Shown one piece after another: positions 1 to 8,077 of a stretch of 64,000 nucleotides of DNA. The position numbers were made by a program, and so were the translations under genes. The DNA comes from Desulfocicer vacuolatum DSM 3385 (GTDB lineage Bacteria > Desulfobacterota > Desulfobacteria > Desulfobacterales > Desulfobacteraceae). The stretch covers positions 244,000 to 307,999 of the forward strand of contig NZ_FWXY01000003.1 in assembly GCF_900176365.1 (NCBI RefSeq). Reading direction: 5' to 3'. Every line of letters begins with the position of its first letter. The stretch's first letter is position 1. The notes beneath the pieces were generated by a model that was not told the DNA's origin, searched no databases, and saw nothing but the letters and a program-made list of their open reading frames with translations.

Positions 1-2129
1 GACGCCATCCATGCCATGGAGGTGGTGTATAAAAGATTAAAGCAGGCCCAGCCAGCCGATGTTTCTTTCCAGATGGCAAAAATGGTGGCAAGGCAGGGCA
101 CATATAAAAGCACAAAAACCATCATGGAAAGCGCTGACAAAGGTGTCATGCCTGATTTTTTCAATGCCGCCTTTAATGCATCGGGCTCGCTGTCACCAAT
201 GCCGTACAACACCCCCATGGTGCTCACCACCACCTCCTTGGCCACCAGTCCGGTCACCAGCGCCACCCCCGACCGCCAGTCAATCCCCAGGGGGGAAAAC
301 AAGGGCTCCATGGCCTTGCCAAGTCCTCCGATAAAAGAGCGTTCCACCTGTTCCTGGTTTCTCAATTTTTCCAGTTCTAAAATTCCTGCAACCATTTGCC
401 CTGGCATCTGTGCATTGCCATGCTCTCCTTGTGCGGCCATGGCAATGTGGCCCTGGCGGTTTAATTTTTCAATTTCCCCACTGTAGTCCCTGGAATAAGT
501 TTCCACACGGGGAAAGGTGGACAAGGCCCAGATAACAATGGAACCCACCAGGATCACCCCACCCATTTTTTTAAGAAACATTTTACTGCGATCCCACATG
601 TGAATCACAAGGCTTTTGAGCATGGGCACCCGGTAGGGAGGCAACTCCATGACAAAGGGGGCATCCTCTCCCCGTAAAAGTGTGGATCGAAAAAGTCGTC
701 CAGACACAATGGCCACCACAATGCCGGTGAAATAAAGCCCAAAAATAACAGATCCTGCCCGGGTGCCAAAAAAAGTGCCGGCCAGAATAATATACACCGG
801 AAGCCGGGCAGAGCAGGACATAAAAGGAGTAATGAGAATGGTAAGTATCCTATCCTTTCGGTTTTCCAGGGAACGTGTGGCCATGATGGCCGGCACATTG
901 CAGCCAAACCCCATGAGCATGGGAATGAAAGACTTGCCATGCAGGCCCACCATATGCATCACCCGATCCATGAGAAATGCCGTCCGGGCCATGTAACCGG
1001 TATCTTCAAACAGGGCAATGCAGAAAAAAAGAATTAAAATATTGGGCAAAAAGACAATCACACTGCCAATACCTGCCACAATGCCATCCACCAGAAGATC
1101 TTTAAGCAACCCGTGGGGCAATAAAATATCAAGCTGTCCAGACAAAAGAGAGACCCCGGATTCAATCCACTCCATGGGGTATGCTCCCAGGGAAAAGGTG
1201 AGCTGAAACATGGCCCAGATGAAAAAGATAAATATGGGGAAGCCTAAAAAACGATTGGTCAACAGCAGATCAATGTTTCTGGACATATCTGCTCTTTTCC
1301 GGGGTGAGAGGGTCACCACCTCTTTGACAATACCGGCAATGAACCCATAGCGATCATCGGTGAGAACGATTTCCGGATCATCATGGAAAAGGGTTTCCAG
1401 ACGAAAACGGCTTTTGGCAGCCAGCCGGGTCATTTTTTGTGCCAGGTCCGGGGAGCGCTCTGCCAGACTTTCTGCCACCACCTGGTCCGACTCCAAAAGC
1501 TTAATGGCTGTCCAACGCACCGGATGGGGCTGATCCCCGGGAAAATGTTGCTCAAGCTGTTTTTTCAGCTCGGAAATCAAGGACTCGATTTCCCTGTTGT
1601 ATTTCACCTTGCGCCCGGATGTTCCCCGGGGAAAGGACTCAGCCGCCCGGACGGCTGTTTCCACCAGCTCATCCATGCCTTCATCACGGTTTCCAACGGT
1701 GAAAATAACCGGAACATCAAGGAGAATGGACAAGCGTTGGGCATCAATGGAGATTCCCTTGGAGCGGGCAAGATCTGCCATGTTCAGAGCAAAGACCACC
1801 GGTCGGTCCAGCTCCATGATCTGCATGGCAAGATAAAGGCTTCTTTCAAGATTGGCTGCATCAATGATGTTCACCACCACATCGGGCTTCTCATCCAGAA
1901 TAAAATCCCTGGCAGCAATTTCTTCAATGGAAAAAGGCGTCAAACTGTAGGTACCCGGCAGATCCACAATTTTCAGCTCATAGCCGTTGCGTTTCAAGGT
2001 ACCTTCTTTTTTTTCCACAGTAACACCGGGCCAGTTCCCCACCTTCTGGCGGGCACCGGTGAGATTGTTGAAAATGGTGGTTTTACCGGAATTGGGATTC
2101 CCGGCCAGGGCCACGGTTACATTTTTCAT
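1..2129 (-). CDS. feoB: FeoB ferrous iron transporter, C-terminus cut by window edge
   Basis: Inner-membrane GTP-dependent Fe(II) uptake protein. I translated it from the minus strand because the reading frame has no stop inside the window. It begins MKNVTVALAGNPNSGKTT, giving a G1 loop (GNPNSGKTT) at residues 10-18, a G2-like threonine in GNWPGVTVEK, the G3 motif DLPGTY and a G4-type NMAD. A linker and hydrophobic segments follow, including the FeoB core motifs GFGCNVPA and SCSARLPVY. About 709 codons are visible, so only a short C-terminal part is missing. The ATG overlaps the stop of the upstream Fur-FeoA gene by 4 bp (ATGA), which implies translational coupling in one feo operon. No frameshift was seen. 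Identity is certain from the G domain plus the membrane core; the exact C-terminus is not visible. Confidence 0.95.
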   Translation of the reverse strand, partial: MKNVTVALAGNPNSGKTTIFNNLTGARQKVGNWPGVTVEKKEGTLKRNGYELKIVDLPGTYSLTPFSIEEIAARDFILDEKPDVVVNIIDAANLERSLYLAMQIMELDRPVVFALNMADLARSKGISIDAQRLSILLDVPVIFTVGNRDEGMDELVETAVRAAESFPRGTSGRKVKYNREIESLISELKKQLEQHFPGDQPHPVRWTAIKLLESDQVVAESLAERSPDLAQKMTRLAAKSRFRLETLFHDDPEIVLTDDRYGFIAGIVKEVVTLSPRKRADMSRNIDLLLTNRFLGFPIFIFFIWAMFQLTFSLGAYPMEWIESGVSLLSGQLDILLPHGLLKDLLVDGIVAGIGSVIVFLPNILILFFCIALFEDTGYMARTAFLMDRVMHMVGLHGKSFIPMLMGFGCNVPAIMATRSLENRKDRILTILITPFMSCSARLPVYIILAGTFFGTRAGSVIFGLYFTGIVVAIVSGRLFRSTLLRGEDAPFVMELPPYRVPMLKSLVIHMWDRSKMFLKKMGGVILVGSIVIWALSTFPRVETYSRDYSGEIEKLNRQGHIAMAAQGEHGNAQMPGQMVAGILELEKLRNQEQVERSFIGGLGKAMEPLFSPLGIDWRSGVALVTGLVAKEVVVSTMGVLYGIGDSEPDALKAALKKSGMTPLSALSMMVFVLLYVPCLATIFAIWKETSAGWACFNLLYTTSMAWMA

Positions 2130-3121
2130 GGGTGCTTCACCGTCTTAACATCCTCCACCATTATATTGTCAGCCTCTTCCACCCGGAGGGACACATGATA
2201 TCCTTTCACAATGATTTCCAGGGGATCTTTCAGTGGGGCGTATTTTTCCACATAAATATGGGTTCCCCGGTTAATGCCCATCTCCAGAAGACGTCTGCGC
2301 AAGGTGCCCTCTCCCCCCACCCTGACAATCACACCCTCCTGGCCTTGTTTCATGTGGCTCAGGGCAATTTTCCTTCCCGGCAGCCGCCCCGGTCCTGCGC
2401 AACGTCCCTGGGGAAGGGAGGCATCTGCGTCCATTTCCCGGGGAGCATGCTGCACCAGGATTTTTTCAGCAAGTCCATGACAAATGGCAAAACGACTTTC
2501 CCCTGTGGCCACCACCATCTGTCCGCCACCCTGGGAGGATACCACCTCAACTGTATCCCCGTATCTGAGTCCCATGGAAGCCAGACGCATCTGGGCCCGT
2601 CGCCCCCCCCCAAGGGATTTAATAATACAGGTCTCCCCCTGCCGGGCCCGGCACAGGGGCATCATCAATTCCCGGGTTTTGAGACATTTTGAACAGATAC
2701 CATAAATTTCCATGCGATGCTGGAGCATATGAAAACCATAGGCCGCAGCCACATGGGCCTGCTTTTTTTCCAGAACTTCATCCTTGAATTCGAGGATATC
2801 ACCACATTTAACACAAACCATGTGATCATGGTGCATCCCCAGATGGCGGTGTTCATACCGCCGGGGTCCATCTTCAAACTGCACCATGTGAGCAAACCCA
2901 AAACGACACAAAAGCGCCATGGTCTCTTCCACAAAATCATCGTCCATGGGCATGCCGTCGATTTTGAGCTGATCCATGATTTCCCGGCAGGTGACATGTT
3001 TTTCTGTCTTTAAAAAACAGTCCAATATTTTGAAACGTTTCTCAAAGGCGTCCACGCCTTCTTCTTGAAACAACTGCTTAAACTGTTTTTTTTCCTGTTC
3101 ATGTCTGGTATTCATACACAT
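2126..3121 (-). CDS. Fur-family regulator fused to two FeoA domains
   Basis: 331 residues with three parts. Residues ~10-90 are a Fur-type winged helix. Residues ~92-150 are a Fur dimerisation and metal domain with HHDHMVCVKCG and a second CSKC pair, matching canonical Fur zinc and regulatory ligands. Residues ~158-222 and ~255-325 are two FeoA (SH3-like) domains, each with the RLASMGL- or RLLEMGI-type motif typical of FeoA. Fur represses iron uptake and FeoA is the cytosolic partner of FeoB, so the fusion puts sensor and transporter accessory on one chain, directly upstream of feoB with a 4-bp overlap. Two in-frame ATGs lie near the start (codons 1 and 3) and no strong Shine-Dalgarno is visible, so the start may be codon 3. 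A family-A repeat lies about 15 bp upstream. Family assignment is firm; repression of its own operon is inferred. Confidence 0.9.
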   Translation of the reverse strand: MCMNTRHEQEKKQFKQLFQEEGVDAFEKRFKILDCFLKTEKHVTCREIMDQLKIDGMPMDDDFVEETMALLCRFGFAHMVQFEDGPRRYEHRHLGMHHDHMVCVKCGDILEFKDEVLEKKQAHVAAAYGFHMLQHRMEIYGICSKCLKTRELMMPLCRARQGETCIIKSLGGGRRAQMRLASMGLRYGDTVEVVSSQGGGQMVVATGESRFAICHGLAEKILVQHAPREMDADASLPQGRCAGPGRLPGRKIALSHMKQGQEGVIVRVGGEGTLRRRLLEMGINRGTHIYVEKYAPLKDPLEIIVKGYHVSLRVEEADNIMVEDVKTVKHP

Positions 3122-3135
3122 GGTCCCGTTGTTCT

Positions 3136-3227
3136 TTTTATATGAAATACTCCGTAAATCTGTGGAGTATTTCTACCTTTGTTGTGGGCAGAGCCGGATC
3201 GGAATACGGTCTGTCCATGGCGGCTAT
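3136..3227 (+). repeat. Family-A dispersed repeat, copy A1
   Basis: A ~92-bp intergenic unit with two potential hairpins: GAAATACTCC paired with GGAGTATTTC, then GGGCAGAGCCG paired with CGGTCTGTCC. It begins with TATATGAAA as in the other copies. It lies between the Fur-FeoA start and the dus promoter region, so the feo transcript leader may run through it. Confidence 0.8.
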
Positions 3228-3451
3228 CCAGCCTTGAAACGTAATTTCAGCCACTTTGGATTTTAGCTGTTAATTTCATACAAAATACTGTAACTATGGG
3301 ATCCTAATCTTTCGCATTTCATATTTAATTTTAAAAAGTTAATTTTTTTAAAAAAATTCTCCATACCCCAAAACAATACCCTAAAATAGCTTTATAAATT
3401 ATTACAGGCACGGAAAGATGTCAACATGAACCCAATGGAAAGAAAACCGAG
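3228..3451. other. AT-rich intergenic region between feo and dus
   Basis: Divergent promoter region. It contains a perfect 18-bp AT palindrome at 3341-3358 (seven T then seven A inside AATT ends). I could not match a classical 19-bp Fur box with confidence, and no gene is visible. Confidence 0.5.
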
Positions 3452-4477
3452 ATGACTGCATCCTCTTTTATGAATTTTATAAATACCCCCCTTACCATCA
3501 AAAACAGCACCATTTCCAACCGCCTTTTACTGGCACCCATGGCAGGGCTTGGTCACATTGCCTTCAGGGAACTTGTATCTGAGTTTGGGGGATATGGATT
3601 GCTTTTCACAGGCATGTGCAGTGCCAAAGCCGTTCCCCATGAAAATCCAGCGGTATCTCCTGTGTTTAAATGGCGCACAGAAGAGCTTCCCCACCTGGTG
3701 TGCCAGATTTTCGGTCCCGACCCTGAAAGCATGGCCCGGGCCGCCCGGCGCATTGAAAAAGAAGGTTTTTTTGGGGTGGATCTCAATTTTGGATGTTCTG
3801 TGTCCGCCATTTGCAAAAAGGGCAGCGGTGCCATCCTCCTTAAATCCCCCGACCTTGCCGTGGCCATTGTTAAAGCAGTACGACAGGCCGTGGAAATTCC
3901 TGTTTTTGTAAAATTCCGGACAGGGTGGGAGAACAATGTCACCCCGGCCGTGGACATGGCCCGGCGATTTGAAGATGCCGGTGCCCATGCCCTGGTGTTC
4001 CACCCCAGGATTGCACCGGATCGACGATCCAGACCCCCGGTGTGGGACCACATCACCCATGTGAAACAGGCTGTATCCATTCCGGTATTTGGCAACGGCA
4101 ATCTCTTTGAACTGTCAGACTGTAAAAAAATGTATAAACAGACCGGGTGTGACGGCTTTTCCATGGGCCGCATGGCTGTGGCCCGGCCATGGCTGTTTGC
4201 CCAGTGGACCCGGGGATTTGTTCCAGATGAACATACGGCCTTTAATGCAGCACTGAGGATGACACAGCTATTAGTGAAATACCACGATGAAAGAACTGCC
4301 GTAAAATCATTTAAAAAGTATGTCCCCTATTTTGCAGCTGGGTTTAAATTCGGCCATGCCATATGCAAGGAACTGCTCAAGGGAGATGAGATACGGGAAA
4401 TCCAGGATATCATCACCTCACTTGCCGCCCAGAAACCGGAATCGGCCCTGCGCCCGAACCTGCATCTTTTTTCATAA
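3452..4477 (+). CDS. tRNA-dihydrouridine synthase (Dus family)
   Basis: FMN-dependent reductase that converts uridine to dihydrouridine in the tRNA D-loop. The 341 residues match the family length. LLAPMAGLGH is the N-terminal FMN-binding strand. FFGVDLNFGCS holds the active-site region, where Dus proteins have N-x-GCP; here the proline is serine (GCS), a mild deviation. VFVKFRTGW, FHPRI, VFGNGN and DGFSMGRMAVARPWLF are the standard FMN and phosphate-binding segments. Which subfamily (A, B or C) cannot be decided by eye. The stop codon lies at the boundary of a family-A repeat (TTCATAAACCGCC), so the last codon and stop may come from the element. Confidence 0.88.
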   Translation: MTASSFMNFINTPLTIKNSTISNRLLLAPMAGLGHIAFRELVSEFGGYGLLFTGMCSAKAVPHENPAVSPVFKWRTEELPHLVCQIFGPDPESMARAARRIEKEGFFGVDLNFGCSVSAICKKGSGAILLKSPDLAVAIVKAVRQAVEIPVFVKFRTGWENNVTPAVDMARRFEDAGAHALVFHPRIAPDRRSRPPVWDHITHVKQAVSIPVFGNGNLFELSDCKKMYKQTGCDGFSMGRMAVARPWLFAQWTRGFVPDEHTAFNAALRMTQLLVKYHDERTAVKSFKKYVPYFAAGFKFGHAICKELLKGDEIREIQDIITSLAAQKPESALRPNLHLFS

Positions 4478-4567
4478 ACCGCCACGGGCGGACCGTATTC
4501 TGATCCGGTTCTGCCCACAACAAAGCTTGAAATACGCCTTTGGATTGTGGAGTATTTCATATAAACT
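4471..4567 (-). repeat. Family-A dispersed repeat, copy A2
   Basis: Reverse-oriented copy: CCACGGGCGGACCG and CGGTTCTGCCC form one hairpin, GAAATACGCC and GGAGTATTTC the second, ending in TTTCATATAAA. It overlaps the last codons of the dus gene and is directly followed by a second unit. Confidence 0.8.
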
Positions 4568-4659
4568 GCCATGGGCAGATCATATTGGGATTTGACCTGC
4601 CCACAACGAAATTTGAAACTCTAATCATTGCAATGCTTTGGGTGGAGTTTCATATAAAA
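4557..4659 (-). repeat. Family-A dispersed repeat, copy A3 (tandem with A2)
   Basis: Second tandem unit sharing the TTTCATATAAA junction. Its stems differ from A2 in a paired way: GAAACTC/GAGTTTC, and GGGCAG-TCA with TGA-CTGCCC where most copies have CCG with CGG. Confidence 0.75.
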
Positions 4660-4848
4660 CGGGCATCTCCTGGCGGACACAACAAATATAGGGTCGTAGA
4701 CGCGGAGCCAAACGGTATTATACCGCCCCCCCCGATGGGCAATGGGCCCGGACCGGAACTGTAGACAGCTCAATTGTCCGGTTCTTATTGCCCATCGGGG
4801 GGCGGCTCTGCCTTAGCTTGCCTCGGAGGCTGCCTTTTCATATAAAAA
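4653..4848 (+). repeat. Family-B dispersed palindromic repeat, copy B1
   Basis: ~196 bp. The core at 4723-4805 is a long palindrome: a GC-rich outer stem ending GATGGGCAAT on the left and ATTGCCCATC on the right, an inner CCGGAC/GTCCGG stem, and the invariant loop TGTAGACAGCTCAATT. It carries the subtype insertion GTCGTAGACGCGGAGCC at about 4693-4709, also present in copy B5 but absent from B3, B4 and B6. The right end reads TTTTCATATAAAA, as in family A. Confidence 0.85.
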
Positions 4849-4879
4849 ATCGGGGTAACCTTTATTTTTCCTTACACTT

Positions 4880-5578
4880 TCAAGGAAAATGAGCACAGAC
4901 ATCTTCCATAAGACGGGATAGCTTCACCATCAAAGGTCGAATCTGATCCTGATGTTCCGGGGGCACCATGAAAACCGGTGCACGGTAATTTTTCAATATA
5001 TATGCAGGAGGATTGGGCAATGAATCTGCCATTTCAGACTTTGCCTGCCATAAAATCATATCGGTGAGATTTCCGGAAGTTCCCCGGGCATCCATATGCT
5101 CAACCACCTGCTGGAATAAATTATTCAGAGTGAGCACATAGGGAGGCATCCGGGCATATCCCGCGTCCCGGCATTTCACTTGGGAAAAAAGCATGCGACA
5201 GCCCAGGGGTCTTTTCTCATAAATGGTGCAGGAGCCTTGATCAAGCAAAGGGCACTGTCCCCAGGAAGGATCATTTTCTTCTTCGGGGATCTCTTTTCCT
5301 TCAATGCAGAGTAATGCCATATTATTAATGGTATGCATCGGTTGAAAGCGTGGAGCAGTACGCCCTTGGGTAACCCTTTGTTCAAGTCCGGCTCTTTCTC
5401 GTTCATCCATTCCATCCACCATAAAGGCGTACTCCAGGGAGGTCATGGTGACGTTACAGGTACAGCACGAGGCACAACCCTGTTCACACACCGCTCCATG
5501 CCCACGGGTGTATTCATCATGGAGTGAATACACCCGGGCCAGGGCATCACATTTTTTTTCCATGTTATTTCCTTTCAT
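4880..5578 (-). CDS. YkgJ-type cysteine-cluster protein 1
   Basis: 232 residues. The family signature is visible: CEQGCASCCTCNV near residue 31 (C-x3-C-x2-CC), then GSCTIYEKRPLGCRMLFS around residue 120. These proteins are annotated as putative zinc- or iron-chelating; no reaction is established, so none is claimed. GAAATAACATGGAAAAAAAA places ATG at M1 or M6. It stands alone on the minus strand between a repeat cluster and a divergent DUF362 gene. Two distant relatives occur at 25.4 and 26.8 kb. Confidence 0.8.
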   Translation of the reverse strand: MKGNNMEKKCDALARVYSLHDEYTRGHGAVCEQGCASCCTCNVTMTSLEYAFMVDGMDERERAGLEQRVTQGRTAPRFQPMHTINNMALLCIEGKEIPEEENDPSWGQCPLLDQGSCTIYEKRPLGCRMLFSQVKCRDAGYARMPPYVLTLNNLFQQVVEHMDARGTSGNLTDMILWQAKSEMADSLPNPPAYILKNYRAPVFMVPPEHQDQIRPLMVKLSRLMEDVCAHFP

Positions 5579-5929
5579 TGGTTGACTTTTTATTTGTTTT
5601 TGGCATGCTTCCTTTGGATCTTATTGATTCACCATTTACAACCCCTCAGTAAAAAATGGGCACAAAGTAACATTCCCATTTTACAATCCACATGTTCTGT
5701 GGGTCAACGGATCTGTATTCTCTCGTCGGTCATAACTTCTCCAGTTTGACACCACATAATCTGTTTCTTTACGACTGAACATATTCCTTGTGGTACGAGA
5801 AATGAGACCTTCAGACCCATGAGGTATTTTGTTCAACAGGCCAATTGGCCGATTCCTATTGCTATTCAGGGAATAGTGCCGGAGCAATTGAACATCGCTG
5901 TTTTCACCATACTTTAGAGGAGAACCACC
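5579..5929. other. Intergenic region between divergent genes
   Basis: Promoter region for the cysteine-cluster gene (minus) and the DUF362 gene (plus). It holds an imperfect inverted repeat at about 5839-5890 (CAATTG at both ends). A 68-codon minus frame here has no family likeness and I do not call it a gene. Confidence 0.4.
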
Positions 5930-7060
5930 ATGACAAGCACCGTATATATCACAGATTTTAAAGCCACTTCCAGGGAAAATCTTCCTGAAAAACTGGCAAG
6001 ATTATTAGAAAAAGCCGGTATGGATGCTATATTGACAAAAGAAGATCTCACCGCCATTAAACTCCACTTTGGGGAAAAGGGCAACACCGCCTTTATCCGC
6101 CCCCCATACATCAGAAGCATCGTGAAAGCCATCAGAAAAAGAGGCGCCATTCCCTTTCTCACCGATGCCAACACACTTTATGCCGGTGCCCGCAGTGATA
6201 CGCCCACCCATATCAAAACCGCAGTGGAAAACGGATTTTCCTTTTCCAGCATGGACGGCGCCCCTGTTATCATTGCCGACGGGCTCAGGGGAAAGAGCGA
6301 AACTTCTGTTGAAGTTAAGCAGCAACATTGCAAAGAGGTGTACATTGGAAGTGAAATTATATCGGCCGACGCCTTGATATCAGTGGCCCATTTTAAAGGT
6401 CATGAACTGTCAGGATTTGGCGGTACCTTGAAAAATCTTGGCATGGGGTGTGCTTCCCGGCGGGGAAAGCTGGATCAGCACTCCACTGTGAGCCCCAAGG
6501 TAAAACGAAAAACCTGCATTGGATGCGGCCAGTGCGCAGCCCATTGTCCGGCAAATGCCATTGCCGTTGAGGAAAAAAAAGCAACCATTGATGCCAGCAC
6601 CTGCATCGGGTGTGGAGAATGCATCATCCGCTGCCCCACAGCATCGGTGAATATCCGCTGGAATCAGACCATACCGGTTTTTCTGGAGAAAATGATGGAA
6701 TACACATTGGGGGTGCTGAAAAACAAACAGGACAAGGCCCTTTTTGTGAATTTTATTTCAGATATTTCCCCGGCCTGTGACTGTCTGCCATACAATGATG
6801 CCCCCATTGTAAGAGACATCGGCATTGCCGTTTCCACCGACCCTGTGGCACTGGACCAGGCCTCGGCAGATCTTGTCAATGCAGAAGCCGCCCTTCCCGG
6901 TTGCTGCCTGACCTGCAACACACTGCCCGGGGAGGACAAGTTCAAGGGACTTTACCCCAAGGTTCCCTGGGAACTTCAACTGGCCTATGGTGAAAAAATT
7001 GGACTGGGATGCCGGGACTACACCTTGAAACGAATGGAAACTTTGGCGTGGAAAAAATAG
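5930..7060 (+). CDS. DUF362-domain protein with two [4Fe-4S] ferredoxin motifs
   Basis: 376 residues. The DUF362 fold surrounds a bacterial 2[4Fe-4S] ferredoxin module: CIGCGQCAAHCP at ~195-206 and CIGCGECIIRCP at ~225-236. Family segments such as KLHFGEKGNTAFI, HFKGHELSGFGG and LKNLGMGCA are present. Proteins of this type are common in anaerobes and are probably electron carriers or redox-linked proteins; the partner is unknown. GAGGAGAACCACC precedes the ATG and sets the start. It has its own promoter region, and its 3' neighbour is convergent. Confidence 0.85.
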   Translation: MTSTVYITDFKATSRENLPEKLARLLEKAGMDAILTKEDLTAIKLHFGEKGNTAFIRPPYIRSIVKAIRKRGAIPFLTDANTLYAGARSDTPTHIKTAVENGFSFSSMDGAPVIIADGLRGKSETSVEVKQQHCKEVYIGSEIISADALISVAHFKGHELSGFGGTLKNLGMGCASRRGKLDQHSTVSPKVKRKTCIGCGQCAAHCPANAIAVEEKKATIDASTCIGCGECIIRCPTASVNIRWNQTIPVFLEKMMEYTLGVLKNKQDKALFVNFISDISPACDCLPYNDAPIVRDIGIAVSTDPVALDQASADLVNAEAALPGCCLTCNTLPGEDKFKGLYPKVPWELQLAYGEKIGLGCRDYTLKRMETLAWKK

Positions 7061-7297
7061 AAAAACATACTTCTTTTGCAGGCATTCCCATGGATTCAAA
7101 AATGATTAAAGCCTTTGGCAGCCTATTATACTATCCCAAAAGCAGCTTACACAGCTTTTTAAAAGAGCCTGTCAATGGAAAATCATGGAAGTGTAAAACA
7201 GACAATAAAGCACGGCATCAAAGAAACGCTCAATGGGGTGGAAATGTAGCCAAGTGCTTTAAAGCTATATCATCAAACAACTGAAGTGTACCGTTTT

Positions 7298-8077
7298 TCA
7301 AAGGGAAACAAGCGTTCCAGGGATATGCGGCATGGCCACATCCACCTGGACAGAGGGGGTGTTCAAACGTTCCTGAAAGGTTTGAAGGGCGCATTCCGGG
7401 GTATTATTTTCATGGCTCAGGTGGGCCAGAATCACATGGGAAAGGCCATTATCGCAAATATCATTGACAAGTTCACCGGCATCGGCATTGGAAAGATGAC
7501 CCAGCCGGCTTTTCACTCGCTGTTTTAAATACCATGGGTAAGGGCCGTTGTTGAGCATGTCAGGATCATGGTTGGCCTCAATATAGAGAAGGGAGCACCC
7601 TTTAAGATGGGTTTTAACCAGGTGGGTGGCCACCCCAAGATCCGTGGCAATGCCCATTTTCACCCCGCCATGTTCCAAGGTGAATCCCGAAGGGTCTGCG
7701 GCATCATGGGAAATGGAAAAGGGATCAATCTTGAGATCACCAATGCAAAAAGGAACCCCGCACTTGAAATTACGGGCACCATGAACAGTGCCAAGCTTAC
7801 TTGAAGCAGCCTGCATGGTCTTCTTATTAAGGTATAGTGGAATATCAAAGCGGCGGCTTAAAATACCCGCCCCTTTGATATGATCGGTGTGCTCGTGGGT
7901 GATGACCACGGCGGACAGCATTTCCGGGGAAAGCCCCCTGGCGGCCATGCGTCGTTCCAGTTCAATGCCGGAAAGGCCGGCATCCACCAGAACAGCACTG
8001 TCTCCGCCGGAGACAAAAACGGCGTTGCCCTTGCTGCCACTGGCAAGGGCACAGACGTTAAGACCCGAAACAGTCAT
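7298..8077 (-). CDS. MBL-fold metallo-hydrolase (WalJ/YycJ-like)
   Basis: 259 residues, about the usual size for this subfamily. ASGSKGN near the N-terminus is typical of YycJ/WalJ proteins. ITHEHTDHIKG is the metal-binding HxHxDH motif (about residues 60-66). SHDAADPSGF, YIEANHD and ILAHLSHENN supply the later metal ligands. The start codon shares one base with the stop of pnp (TAATG), so it is translationally coupled and forms the tail of the nusA-infB-pnp block. The substrate is unknown; a nuclease or other phosphodiesterase role is likely for the family but not shown here. Confidence 0.85.
   Translation of the reverse strand: MTVSGLNVCALASGSKGNAVFVSGGDSAVLVDAGLSGIELERRMAARGLSPEMLSAVVITHEHTDHIKGAGILSRRFDIPLYLNKKTMQAASSKLGTVHGARNFKCGVPFCIGDLKIDPFSISHDAADPSGFTLEHGGVKMGIATDLGVATHLVKTHLKGCSLLYIEANHDPDMLNNGPYPWYLKQRVKSRLGHLSNADAGELVNDICDNGLSHVILAHLSHENNTPECALQTFQERLNTPSVQVDVAMPHIPGTLVSL

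Noticed and set aside
1383..2198. Long plus-strand frame opposite feoB
   Set aside because: It is the antisense shadow of FeoB; the minus-strand translation gives an unmistakable G domain.
3228..3451. Fur box in front of the feo operon
   Set aside because: Only AT-rich palindromes are visible; none matches the 19-bp Fur consensus closely enough.
5681..5887. 68-codon minus-strand frame in the 5.6-5.9 kb gap
   Set aside because: No ribosome site, low-complexity translation, not recognised.
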